Of a stretch of DNA of 64,000 nt, positions 52,676-64,000 are shown in pieces (positions within the stretch are counted from its first letter, which is position 1; every line of letters starts with the position of its first letter). The stretch is from Methylococcus sp. EFPC2 (lineage in GTDB: Bacteria; Pseudomonadota; Gammaproteobacteria; Methylococcales; Methylococcaceae). The position numbers and the translations under genes were made by a program. Under the pieces are notes generated by a model. It was given only the letters and a program-made list of their open reading frames with translations, made no database searches and had not been told where the DNA came from. Location: the NCBI RefSeq assembly GCF_016925495.1, contig NZ_CP070491.1, positions 4,228,001 to 4,292,000 on the forward strand. The letters run 5' to 3'.

Positions 52676-53219
52676 AGCCCGGCGCTTGTTTTTCGCGGTC
52701 TGGCCCGAAGAGAGTACGCGCGCGGCTTTGTCGGCACTGGTCCGCCGGCTCAAGCCGGACATCGACGGCCGCTGGATGCCGCCTGAGACCTGGCATTTGA
52801 CGCTGGCCTTCCTGGGTTCCGTGGAGGCCGAGCGGGTGGCCGAGGCGCGAGCCTGCGGCGATGCCGTCCGCGGCGAGGCGGGGCGTCTGAAACTGGACCG
52901 GGTCGAATACTGGCGCCGTCCGGACGTGCTATGCCTCACCTCGTCGCTGGGCTCGGCCGCTCTGGAAGGTTTGGCCGTGAGTCTGGCCGATGTCCTGCGT
53001 CGCGCCGATTTCCGATTGGAGAAACGGCCGTTCAAGGCTCACCTCACCTTGGCGCGCAAGCTACGTCGCCTTCCGCAAGAACTGCCGCAGTCGGAGCCCG
53101 TCAGCTGGCCGTACCGGTCGTTCGGCCTGGTCGAGTCGGTGCCGGCGGATAAGGGATCCTGTTACCAGACCCTGCATACCTGGCCATTGGCCGCAGGAAA
53201 GCTGGACGGGCGCGGCTGA
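52656..53219 (+). CDS. thpR: RNA 2',3'-cyclic phosphodiesterase
   Basis: A 2H phosphoesterase of 187 residues. The two HxT/SxL motifs are HLTLAF (near residue 47) and HLTLAR (near residue 128). It opens 2',3'-cyclic phosphate ends of RNA and can show 2'-5' ligase activity. The GTG start at 52656 overlaps pncC by 20 bp. Confidence 0.9.
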   Translation: MAAAGLEARRLFFAVWPEESTRAALSALVRRLKPDIDGRWMPPETWHLTLAFLGSVEAERVAEARACGDAVRGEAGRLKLDRVEYWRRPDVLCLTSSLGSAALEGLAVSLADVLRRADFRLEKRPFKAHLTLARKLRRLPQELPQSEPVSWPYRSFGLVESVPADKGSCYQTLHTWPLAAGKLDGRG

Positions 53220-53225
53220 ACCGGC

Positions 53226-54983
53226 TCATTCCGCCACAACAACGCTCAGGGCTTCCTGAAGCACGTCGCGGTTGATCGGTTTCTGCAGCAGGGGATAACC
53301 CCGCTCCCGGCTTTTTTGTAGCGATTCGGGCGCGGTTTCGCCGGTGATCACCAGAACCGGGAACCGTCCGTGTCTATCCTGCAAACGGCTCGCCAGCGTG
53401 GCGCCGTCTTCCGTCCCTCGCAGCCTGAGGTCGACGATCAACAGATGGGGAGCACCGGCGCGGTGGAACAGCGCTTCCGCGGTTTCGACCGAGTCGGCGG
53501 TTTCGACCTGAGCCTCCCAGGTGCTCAGCAGCCCGCTCATGCTTTCCAGGATGTCCGGCTCATCGTCCAGAACGTAGATGCGTTTGCCGCGCAGCCGGAC
53601 CGAAAAGGTGTGCGTTTCGGTGGCCGGTTTGTCGTCGGACTCCGGGTCGACGGTGGGGAAGCTCACGGAAAAGCACGCCCCCTCATCGGAGCCGGAAGCC
53701 AGGGATATTTCGGCCCCTATCAGCTCGCAAAGGCGCTGCACGATGGCCAGGCCCAGCCCCACGCCCTTGCCGTGGTCGCGCCCCGGGTTGTCCAGCTGGT
53801 AGAACTCCTCGAACACGCGGGCCTGTTCGTCCGGCGGTATGCCTTTGCCGGTGTCCGCCACCCTGAGTATGCCGGCGGCGCCCCGGCGCAGCGTGCTCAC
53901 CCTGACCTCGCCGCTTTCGGTGTATTTGATCGCATTGTCGAGCAGGTTGCGGGCGATGCGCGCGGCCGCCAGCGGATCGTCGCGCAGACGCACCGGTTCC
54001 AGCTCGCAGACCAGGCGCAGACCCTTCTCGGCCGCGGCCCTCGCGTATTCGGTGCAGATGTCCGCCACGACCGCATTCAGGAAGAATGCCTGCCGCTCCG
54101 GCGCGTAATGTTCCGCCGACAAGCGGGAGAGGTCGAGCAGTCCGTGCAGCAATCCGCCGAGATTGCGGACCAGCCGGTCGATGTTGCGGGCGATCTCGGG
54201 CAACGCGCCGGGCGCCGGGTTAGCCGAGAGCACGGCACTGTAGATCGACAGGGCGTGCAGTGGCTGGCGCAGGTCGTGGCTGGCGGCGGCCAATACCCGC
54301 GCCCGCGCCTTCGACGACTGTTCGGCCCGCGCCACGGCCGAACGTACTTCGGAGTTGCTTCTTTCGAGATCCTTGACCACGCGGTCGCGTTCGCGCCGTA
54401 TGGCGACCGAGCGTCTCAGCAACTGTTCGCCGTCCGCGGCGACGCTGATGATGAACAGCCAGTAGAGGGCGGCCAGACCGCCCACCACCGCCACCTGATG
54501 CGGATGGAGGCTAATCCAGGCGAGGCTGACGGGGGCCAGGATGAACAGCGAATAGGCCGCCAGGATAGGCCGGGAAGAGGCCGCGACGGATACGCCCGCC
54601 GCGGGCATGGCGAAAAGGATGATGGTCAGCAAGGCCTGTTCCGGGAGCGGAATCTTGGCCAGGAAGAGCGCGCCGCCCGAGCCTATGATGCCGCCGACCA
54701 TGCCCGCCAGCAGGATCAGCCGGCGGTGGGCCGCCTGCGGATCGAGTGCCTCGCCGCGCTCCAGCAAGGCCTTGCCGTAAGCGCCGCGCAGGCATTCCCC
54801 CAGCACGGCCGATGCGGCCCAAGCCATGAAGCTGGGTATGGCTACGTGGCGGAATACCAGCAGGAAAAGGCCGACGACCAGCAGCAGCTGAACGTAAGGC
54901 AGACGGGTGAGGACGCGCGCATGCAGACGCACCAGTTCGCCCAAGATCTCCCGCTCGATGTCGCGGCCAAGCTCGTCGCCCAT
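53226..54983 (-). CDS. hybrid sensor histidine kinase / response regulator
   Basis: A membrane sensor kinase of 585 residues. It has five to six helices in ~28-185, a coiled-coil linker (~195-225), HisKA with the phospho-acceptor His in ASHDLRQPLHAL (~235), and an HATPase with LLDNAIKYTE, ADTGKGIPPDE and GVGLGLAIV (~340-435). A C-terminal receiver domain has VLDDEPD and the Asp in LLIVDLRLRG (~465-580). There is no separate periplasmic domain, so it may sense the membrane. It lies 6 bp after the response regulator gene. The two face away from a pair of PEP-CTERM genes. Confidence 0.93.
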   Translation of the reverse strand: MGDELGRDIEREILGELVRLHARVLTRLPYVQLLLVVGLFLLVFRHVAIPSFMAWAASAVLGECLRGAYGKALLERGEALDPQAAHRRLILLAGMVGGIIGSGGALFLAKIPLPEQALLTIILFAMPAAGVSVAASSRPILAAYSLFILAPVSLAWISLHPHQVAVVGGLAALYWLFIISVAADGEQLLRRSVAIRRERDRVVKDLERSNSEVRSAVARAEQSSKARARVLAAASHDLRQPLHALSIYSAVLSANPAPGALPEIARNIDRLVRNLGGLLHGLLDLSRLSAEHYAPERQAFFLNAVVADICTEYARAAAEKGLRLVCELEPVRLRDDPLAAARIARNLLDNAIKYTESGEVRVSTLRRGAAGILRVADTGKGIPPDEQARVFEEFYQLDNPGRDHGKGVGLGLAIVQRLCELIGAEISLASGSDEGACFSVSFPTVDPESDDKPATETHTFSVRLRGKRIYVLDDEPDILESMSGLLSTWEAQVETADSVETAEALFHRAGAPHLLIVDLRLRGTEDGATLASRLQDRHGRFPVLVITGETAPESLQKSRERGYPLLQKPINRDVLQEALSVVVAE

Positions 54984-54989
54984 GGCGGG

Positions 54990-55613
54990 TCAGCCGGAGT
55001 CCAGCCGCAACTTGAGGCGGGCGGCCTCGATGACCGCCTCGGTGCGGTTGTGCACGCCCAGAAGCTGGAATACCGAGGCGATATAGTCCTTGACCGTATG
55101 CTCGGACAGGCCAAGTTCGCGGGCGATGGATTTGGTCGGGAGCCCGCGGCACAGACCTCGCAGCACGTCGCGCTGCCGCGGCGAGAGGGCGACCGGCGGG
55201 GCGTCCGGTTCCGCAGGCCGGTCGAACGGCGGCGGCAGGTAAATCTCGCCGGCCAGCACATGCCGCAGGGCCACGGCCAGCGTCTCGGGCGGCGCGCTCT
55301 TGGCGATGAAGCTCATCGCCCCGGCCTCGATGCAGGCCTGTATGGCGCCGCTTTCCTCGGTCGAGGAAATCACCACGATGGCTACGTCCGGCGCGGTGGC
55401 CTTGATGCGGGCCAGGGCGTCCAGTCCGTGTTCGTTGCGGAGGTTGAGGTCGAGCAGGCAGAGCGGCAAATCGGGATGACGGCTCGCGAGTGCCAAAGCC
55501 TCACCTATCGTGCCGGCTTCCAGCACGACGGCGTCCTTGCCCAAGGTTTCCAGCAGCAGGCGCAGGCCGGCTCGAAATAGGGCATGGTCATCCAGCAGCA
55601 AGATCTTCGTCAC
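54990..55613 (-). CDS. LuxR/NarL-type response regulator
   Basis: A 207-residue regulator. The receiver domain (~1-120) has the acidic pair LLLDDH and phosphorylation site D55 (LCLLDLNLR). A LuxR-type HTH is at ~140-200 (LSPRQRDVLRGLCRGLPTKSIARELGLSEHTVKDYIASV). It is the first gene of a two-gene operon with the hybrid kinase. Its likely targets include the divergent PEP-CTERM genes or itself. Confidence 0.94.
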   Translation of the reverse strand: MTKILLLDDHALFRAGLRLLLETLGKDAVVLEAGTIGEALALASRHPDLPLCLLDLNLRNEHGLDALARIKATAPDVAIVVISSTEESGAIQACIEAGAMSFIAKSAPPETLAVALRHVLAGEIYLPPPFDRPAEPDAPPVALSPRQRDVLRGLCRGLPTKSIARELGLSEHTVKDYIASVFQLLGVHNRTEAVIEAARLKLRLDSG

Positions 55614-55763
55614 TTAGCCGGCCGCTCCCACGGTACCGTTCGGGTTGAGCTCATCGAAATCCGCATTTCGGCCGGACAGGGCGTCCGTTTTTTCCGGGGC
55701 CTGCTTGCAGCATCTCCGGTCCAAATCTCCAGGTCGATCATATTTCGGCATATCCACGCGGCG

Positions 55764-55791
55764 GGCAACCCCCTCGAACGGGGGAATTGCC
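55764..55791. promoter_or_regulatory. palindromic candidate operator between regulator and PEP-CTERM genes
   Basis: GGCAA-CCCCC-TCGAAC-GGGGG-AA-TTGCC is an interrupted inverted repeat of 10 paired positions, lying 151 bp before the response regulator start and 139 bp before the first PEP-CTERM gene. A site bound by the LuxR-type regulator is plausible. The 316-bp gap 55614-55929 contains no supported gene. Confidence 0.45.
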
Positions 55792-55929
55792 GGTCGCACA
55801 GGCGGTAATTAGTCTCAGGACCCGAGCGGAAAACGTCGCGTTGGCGGGGAATCGCGGAGAGCCGGGAGTTTGCGCGCAACGTTCGAGTGGAGGCTCGTCT
55901 TGTCCTAAACAACCTGGAGTTTAATTGCG

Positions 55930-56706
55930 ATGCACCCTAACTATCTGACACACAAGCTTTCCCTGGGGCTCACATTGTTTGCCCTGTCCTCTTCGGCCTG
56001 GTCTCAGCAGATCGCGATCGACCATTACGATATCAACGAAGCCGTATTGTCGGGCCATGGCAACTGGTTTCATACCTACGACGGTACCATCACGCCGGGA
56101 GCCCATTTCGTGAATATCGAACCCGCCGGCACCGTAGCGACCTACCAATTCGGCAGCGGTACCCTGAACGACGGCGTGGTCGGCGGGACGGGCGCCTCAC
56201 AACTTTTCGTCACGCCGGCCGCGTCCGACGGCACGGTCATCCGGCCGGCGATATTCCTGACCCTGGATGTTTCCAAGCCCTGGCGGGTCGACAAAGTGGA
56301 AATCTATGGCGGGGAAGTCGCCACCAATAGCATTCCGGGAGCGATCACCGCCGTCGACGTCGGCGTCTTGGGACCGACCGGCGGCGTTCCGGTCATCTCT
56401 TTCAACACCACGCCTTTCGGGCCGACGCAGAACAAGGACGGCATCGACGTCAACGACCTGATCGACTTGAGCGCTACGCCGCTGGCCTCGACTCCGGCTT
56501 GGGCCTTGGTCCTCAGCAATTTCCAGGGTACGGTCGGCAATTGGTTCTCCATCAGCGAAATCAAGGTTTACGGCGAACCGGTCGCGACCGTTCCCGTTCC
56601 CGCCGCGGCGTGGTTGATGGGCTCGGCCCTGGCGGGCCTGGTCGGTTACGGTCGACGTCGCGGGTCGAATCCGATAGGAGAGGGATATGCACGGTCTGGC
56701 GATTAA
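55930..56706 (+). CDS. PEP-CTERM (VPLPA-type) exported protein
   Basis: A 258-residue exported protein. The signal peptide (~1-26) ends SAWSQ. A beta-rich middle follows, then the sorting anchor VPVPAAAWLMGSALAGLVGYGRRR, whose VPxPA start, helix and basic end are handled by an exosortase. Unusually, 14 residues (GSNPIGEGYARSGD) follow the basic cluster. Its start has a CTGGAG site. No function can be assigned beyond export and anchoring. Confidence 0.85.
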   Translation: MHPNYLTHKLSLGLTLFALSSSAWSQQIAIDHYDINEAVLSGHGNWFHTYDGTITPGAHFVNIEPAGTVATYQFGSGTLNDGVVGGTGASQLFVTPAASDGTVIRPAIFLTLDVSKPWRVDKVEIYGGEVATNSIPGAITAVDVGVLGPTGGVPVISFNTTPFGPTQNKDGIDVNDLIDLSATPLASTPAWALVLSNFQGTVGNWFSISEIKVYGEPVATVPVPAAAWLMGSALAGLVGYGRRRGSNPIGEGYARSGD

Positions 56707-57814
56707 AGCCGGGGCGGCCCTGCTCGCCGGCTCGATGCTGGGGGCGGGCGCGGTTTCGGCCGCCCCCGTTTACCGCGTGGTGGATCTCGGCTTCGTCAAC
56801 CGCTTTTCACCACAGTCTCTCGCCCTGGGAGTCAACGAAAGCGGGACCGTCAGCGGCGTGAGTGGCGTGACTGCCGTGACGGGTAACGGCGGCCCGCCGA
56901 AAACGGTCGGCAACGGAATTCCGTTGGCGATCAACGACGGCGGCCAGGTCGGCGGGTATCGCTACGAATTCCGGCCGGGCGGCAGCGTTCCCCAGGCCGT
57001 CGTTTGGAACGGCAGTGCGGTCGGCGCCTTACCCGGTACCACGCCCAGCTTCGGGGTAGGCCTCAACAATGCCGGTCAGCTGTCGGGAACGCTGCAGACG
57101 GAAAGCGGGGCTTACCGCGCGTTCGTCTGGAACGGCGTCGATCTGCAAACCCTAGGCACCCTGGGCGGCGCCAGCAGCTACGGCACCGGCATCAACGACC
57201 GCGGGTGGCTTACCGGAGCCGCCAGGACGGCGGCGGGCGAGTACCATGCCTTTGTCTGGAAGGGCGGCGACTTGCAGGATCTGGGTACCCTGGGTGGGGA
57301 TCTGCCGGACAGTTACGGGGTCGCCATCAACGAAGCGGGGTGGGTTACCGGCTGGTCCTTCCGTTACGACGAGGACGACAACCCAATCTCCCATCCCTTG
57401 CTCTGGGACGGTTCCTCGCTGCGGGATCTGGGCGTGCTTCGAGACGGAACCAGCGCTTACGGCTACGACCTCAACAACCGCGGCCAGGTGGTCGGAAGCT
57501 CCCAGCTCTATCTGGATCTGTACGGGTTCGGCTACGGCTACGGCAGTCCTCCGTCAGACGCCTACGCCTTCCTGTACGACCACGGAACGCTCTGGAATCT
57601 GGATCACTTGCTGGTAGCGGCCGACGCAGGCTGGAACGTCGTGTTTGCCACCGGCATCAACGACGCGGGCCAGATAGCCGCCAGCGGATGTCACCCGGTC
57701 TTGGGTTGCCGCGCCTTGAGGCTCGATCCGGTCGCAAGCGTACCCTTGCCGCCCGGATCCGCGTTGCTGCTGAGCGGGGCCGGCCTGCTCCCGGCGTTCC
57801 GGCGCAAGACCTGA
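56687..57814 (+). CDS. HAF-repeat PEP-CTERM-like exported protein
   Basis: A 375-residue secreted protein with a signal peptide (~1-26, AVSAA). At least three HAF-type repeats are seen in the middle: FVWNGVDLQTLGTLGGASS, FVWKGGDLQDLGTLGGD and LLWDGSSLRDLGVL, separated by GINDRGWLTG-type NG/NN-x-G turns. The C-terminal anchor is VPLPPGSALLLSGAGLLPAFRRK. It overlaps the previous PEP-CTERM gene by 20 bp, so both are expressed together. Confidence 0.87.
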   Translation: MHGLAIKAGAALLAGSMLGAGAVSAAPVYRVVDLGFVNRFSPQSLALGVNESGTVSGVSGVTAVTGNGGPPKTVGNGIPLAINDGGQVGGYRYEFRPGGSVPQAVVWNGSAVGALPGTTPSFGVGLNNAGQLSGTLQTESGAYRAFVWNGVDLQTLGTLGGASSYGTGINDRGWLTGAARTAAGEYHAFVWKGGDLQDLGTLGGDLPDSYGVAINEAGWVTGWSFRYDEDDNPISHPLLWDGSSLRDLGVLRDGTSAYGYDLNNRGQVVGSSQLYLDLYGFGYGYGSPPSDAYAFLYDHGTLWNLDHLLVAADAGWNVVFATGINDAGQIAASGCHPVLGCRALRLDPVASVPLPPGSALLLSGAGLLPAFRRKT

Positions 57815-58059
57815 AGAGAGCGGCCCGCCTCAAAAGGCTTTACCGTTCGCCTCCCGCGACAAGTACGGAAAAGCCGCTTCCCTTCTTCATCTCCGACGGG
57901 TGATGCTCGCCTACGCGGTGGGTGCCACCCGTTTCCGTCTTCCCGGCGCATCGATACACCGACCGAACTGGCGGCCGTCGAGAGATCACCCTATGCCCGA
58001 CCGTAAGCCTATGGAATAATAAGCGCATTAATCACAGCAATATCCACGGATAGCAAACA

Positions 58060-59099
<1,040 letters not shown>

Positions 59100-59103
<4 letters not shown>

Positions 59104-59579
59104 GCGATCCCGACGCGTTCCGGCAGGCGCAAGCCGATTGTCTGCGTTGGCTGGCGCGCCGGGAATACAGCCGCACCGAGCTGATTCACAAACTTCGGGG
59201 CAAGGGGCATGACGAAGCCACGGCCCGTTCGGCCGTCGATGCCGTGAGCGAAGACGGTTTGCAGAGCGACGAACGGTGCGTAGACAGCCTGGTGCGCGGG
59301 CGGGTCGCGCGCGGGCAGGGGCCGCAACGGATACGGCAGGCATTGCGCGACAAGGGCTTGAGCCCGGGTTCGGCCGATGCTTTGGCCGGCTATGACTGGG
59401 CGGCCGTGATCGCCGAGGTTTACCGGCGGAAATACGGGGCATCCCAGCCGGCCTCGCCTAAGGAGCGCGCTTCGCGCATGCGTTTCCTGGCCCAGCGGGG
59501 TTTCAGCGGCGAGCAGATCTCGGCCTTGTTCCGGCGCTTGCCCAGGGCCACAGAATTCGAAGACTTGGATATAGATTGA
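59100..59579 (+). CDS. recX: RecX, RecA modulator, with CTG start
   Basis: RecX inhibits RecA filament growth. The 159-residue frame starts at CTG 59100, overlapping the recA stop (CTGA), behind a purine-rich GAGGAAGAG. This gives the full family N-terminus ([32 protein letters not shown] in form, with the [12 protein letters not shown] signature). A start at the GTG 59244 would delete this repeat. The tail shows the second and third RecX helical repeats ([16 protein letters not shown]). Confidence 0.85.
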
Positions 59580-59584
59580 CGCTT

Positions 59585-62185
<2,601 letters not shown>

Positions 62186-62207
62186 TCAAAGAACCTAGAA
62201 GAAATAG

Positions 62208-63437
62208 ATGGCGCTTTACGTACATAAATACGGCGGTACCTCGGTGGGCAGCACCGAGCGCATCAAGAACGTCGCCGAGCGGGTGATACGCGCCCGCCAG
62301 CGGGGCGAGGACGTGGTGGTGGTGGTTTCCGCCATGAGCGGCGAAACCAACAAGCTGGTGGCCTACGCCCATGAGGTCCAGGAGCGGCCCAGTCCGCGCG
62401 AGATGGACGTGCTGCTCTCCACCGGCGAGCAGGTCACCATCGCCCTGCTTGCCATGGCACTGGAGCAAAAGGGATGCCCGGCCATTTCCTATACCGGCTG
62501 GCAGGTGGGTATCGTGTCCGACGATGCCCACACCAAAGCGCGCATCGAGAAGATAGACACCGACCGCATCCAGGCCGATCTGGATGCCGGCAGGGTGGTG
62601 GTCGTGGCCGGTTTTCAAGGCGTGACCGCGGAGGGAGATATCACCACGCTGGGGCGCGGCGGGTCGGACACCACGGCGGTCGCTCTGGCGGCTGCCCTGA
62701 AGGCCGAAGAGTGCCTCATCTATACCGACGTCGATGGCGTCTATACCACGGATCCGAGGGTCGAGCCCCGGGCTCGTCGCTTGGACCGCATCACCTTCGA
62801 AGAAATGCTGGAAATGGCCAGCCTCGGTTCCAAGGTGCTGCAAATCCGTTCCGTGGAGTTTGCGGGCAAATACAATGTTCCTTTGCGCGTGTTGTCGAGT
62901 TTCGCAGAAGGCGGCGGCACCCTGATCAGTTACGAGGAAAACGGCGTGGAAAAAGCGTTAATTTCGGGGATCGCGTTCAATCGCGACGAGGCCAAGCTCA
63001 CCATATTGGGCGTACCGGACCGTCCCGGCATCGCCCACAAGATTCTGGGTCCCGTCGCGGATGCGAACATCGAAGTCGACATGATCGTGCAGAACATGGC
63101 GGATGATCAGACCACGGACTTCACTTTTACCGTACACCGCAACGAATATCCCAAGGCGCTGGAAATCCTGCGGAGCACCTGCGAGGAACTGGGTGGCCGA
63201 CAGGTGACGGGCGATGATAAAATAGTCAAAGTTTCCATCGTAGGGGTCGGTATGCGATCCCACGCGGGCATCGCCAGCAAGATGTTCGAAGCCTTGGCAC
63301 GAGAAGGGATCAATATCCGGATGATCTCGACCTCGGAAATCAAGATTTCCGTGGTGGTCGACGAAAAATATCTGGAACTCGCGGTCCGCGCCCTCCACGA
63401 TGCTTTCGGGCTCGACAAGGCGCCGGTGGCGGAATGA
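62208..63437 (+). CDS. lysC: aspartate kinase
   Basis: LysC phosphorylates aspartate to start the lysine, threonine and methionine branch. The 409-residue protein opens with YVHKYGGTSVGS, has GFQGVTAEGDITTLGRGGSDTTA for substrate binding, and two C-terminal ACT domains (~265-400) for feedback control, including VGVGMRSHAGIASKMF. It lies between alaS and csrA, the usual gammaproteobacterial order. Confidence 0.96.
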   Translation: MALYVHKYGGTSVGSTERIKNVAERVIRARQRGEDVVVVVSAMSGETNKLVAYAHEVQERPSPREMDVLLSTGEQVTIALLAMALEQKGCPAISYTGWQVGIVSDDAHTKARIEKIDTDRIQADLDAGRVVVVAGFQGVTAEGDITTLGRGGSDTTAVALAAALKAEECLIYTDVDGVYTTDPRVEPRARRLDRITFEEMLEMASLGSKVLQIRSVEFAGKYNVPLRVLSSFAEGGGTLISYEENGVEKALISGIAFNRDEAKLTILGVPDRPGIAHKILGPVADANIEVDMIVQNMADDQTTDFTFTVHRNEYPKALEILRSTCEELGGRQVTGDDKIVKVSIVGVGMRSHAGIASKMFEALAREGINIRMISTSEIKISVVVDEKYLELAVRALHDAFGLDKAPVAE

Positions 63438-63458
63438 TCCGGCGCGATAAAAAAATTT

Positions 63459-63464
63459 TATAAT
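63459..63464 (+). promoter_or_regulatory. csrA upstream -10 box in an AT-rich gap
   Basis: A perfect TATAAT lies within an AT-rich block just after lysC (63446-63480). A second -10-like TATAAA is at about 63514-63519. csrA thus has at least one own promoter, as in E. coli, where several feed this gene. Confidence 0.45.
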
Positions 63465-63573
63465 TTTTAAAAATATTGTTAGAATCTGAAATTCAGCAAG
63501 AAGGCTTTGGTTGGCTATAAATGTTGCTGATTTCTGTATATTTGTATGGCGAGAAGCCGCAAAGGAAGGACTT

Positions 63574-63783
63574 ATGTTGATCTTGACTCGAAGAGTAGGT
63601 GAGACCCTGATGATAGGGGATGATGTCACCGTGACTGTGCTTGGCGTTAAGGGCAATCAGGTGCGCATCGGCGTTAACGCGCCGAAAGACGTTTCTGTTC
63701 ATCGGGAAGAGATCTACGAACGCATCAAAAAAGAGCAGCAGGGCTTGTCCGGTGGTGAAAAGCCGACCGGGTCTGGTGCATAA
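63574..63783 (+). CDS. csrA: carbon storage regulator CsrA
   Basis: A 69-residue RNA-binding dimer that represses or stabilises mRNAs at GGA motifs. The core [24 protein letters not shown] and the RNA-contact residues in [10 protein letters not shown] are conserved. ATG 63574 has AAGGAAGGA upstream; a longer frame from 63511 is rejected. Confidence 0.97.
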   Translation: MLILTRRVGETLMIGDDVTVTVLGVKGNQVRIGVNAPKDVSVHREEIYERIKKEQQGLSGGEKPTGSGA

Positions 63784-63805
63784 CCTGATTTAGTACGTCG
63801 ATTTT

Positions 63806-63898
63806 GGAGAGATGGCCGAGAGGCTGAAGGCGCTCCCCTGCTAAGGGAGTATACGGGCAAAACCTGTATCGAGGGTTCGAATCCCTCTCTCTCCGCCA
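63806..63898 (+). tRNA. tRNA-Ser (anticodon GCT)
   Basis: 93 nt with acceptor stem GGAGAGA/TCTCTCC, anticodon GCT in the loop CTGCTAA, a long variable arm (TACGGGCAAAACCTGTA region) as in class II tRNAs, T arm GAGGG-TTCGAAT-CCCTC and an encoded GCCA end. It follows csrA, as in many gammaproteobacteria. Confidence 0.96.
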
Positions 63899-63906
63899 GT
63901 GTCTGG

Positions 63907-63932
63907 AACCCGCCCGCAAGGCGGGTTTCTTT
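63907..63932 (+). terminator. terminator after tRNA-Ser
   Basis: An 8-bp stem region (AACCCGCC/GGCGGGTT, loop CGCAA) followed by TTTCTTT. Bases from here to 64000 show no further supported feature. Confidence 0.85.
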
Positions 63933-64000
63933 ATGCAAGCCTTTGATGCGTGGTCTCGCTCGGGAGCCTGCAAAACAGATGGTCGGTAGGCTATGGTCTG

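Noticed and set aside
57815-58059. LexA (SOS) box upstream of recA
   Set aside because: No CTGT-N8-ACAG or close variant could be found by eye in the 245-bp gap.

Overview
ORGANISM. The window is GC-rich bacterial DNA that looks like a gammaproteobacterial methanotroph close to Methylococcus (inference). The pointers are a eukaryote-type squalene synthase and squalene-hopene cyclase cluster with hpnG, hpnH, hpnN and hpnO, a copC-copD pair of the type often seen in methanotrophs, VPLPA/PEP-CTERM exported proteins, and gammaproteobacterial gene orders (trpB-trpA-accD-folC-dedD-cvpA-purF; recA-recX-alaS-lysC-csrA-tRNA-Ser). No methane monooxygenase gene is in the window, so the lifestyle is not shown directly. 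LAYOUT. (1) 1-8.9 kb: a plus-strand housekeeping run from the end of trpB to purF, a small unknown gene, a MITE/REP-like repeat and metZ. (2) 8.9-14.5 kb: an exported unknown protein, a DUF2721 membrane protein, a lipoprotein 5'-nucleotidase, a small unknown protein and minus-strand copC-copD. (3) 14.6-23.9 kb: a hopanoid locus. The minus strand carries sqs-shc-hpnG-hpnN-hpnO, which makes squalene, cyclises it, processes adenosylhopane, exports the lipid and aminates the side chain. hpnH is divergent across a 330-bp AT-rich gap and ends in a strong terminator. (4) 24-26.9 kb: a CPA2 cation/proton antiporter and a HAD phosphatase. (5) 27,043-46,304: a 19.2-kb integrated element in the 3' half of tRNA-Arg(CCG), bounded by a 46-bp direct repeat. 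It carries a tyrosine integrase, a serine recombinase with a candidate res site, HicAB, a truncated HigA, an AlpA-like regulator translationally coupled to an orphan phage tape-measure protein, a gene split by an 839-bp IS5-family insertion, an HTH/KilA-N regulatory block, a chain of small overlapping genes leading to a primase-DUF927 helicase, and lambda-type TerS-TerL at the far end. No capsid, portal, lysis or other tail gene is present. This is the most unusual part of the window and reads as a phage-satellite-like element (or a strongly reduced prophage). It also carries an 87-bp near-perfect inverted repeat pair, 14 kb apart, full of CCGGGAAAA units. (6) 46.3-57.8 kb: tRNA-Arg, argG, a FapA/DUF342-like protein, a ZIP transporter and a GDT1/UPF0016 transporter, PncC, ThpR, a hybrid histidine kinase with a LuxR-type response regulator, and two PEP-CTERM-type exported proteins. 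(7) 58-64 kb: recA-recX-alaS-lysC-csrA and tRNA-Ser(GCT). HOW IT FITS TOGETHER. The chromosomal part is core metabolism, membrane lipid and metal homeostasis. The insert is a self-contained integration, regulation, replication and packaging-motor module whose missing particle genes suggest dependence on a helper phage, which is inferred and not shown.
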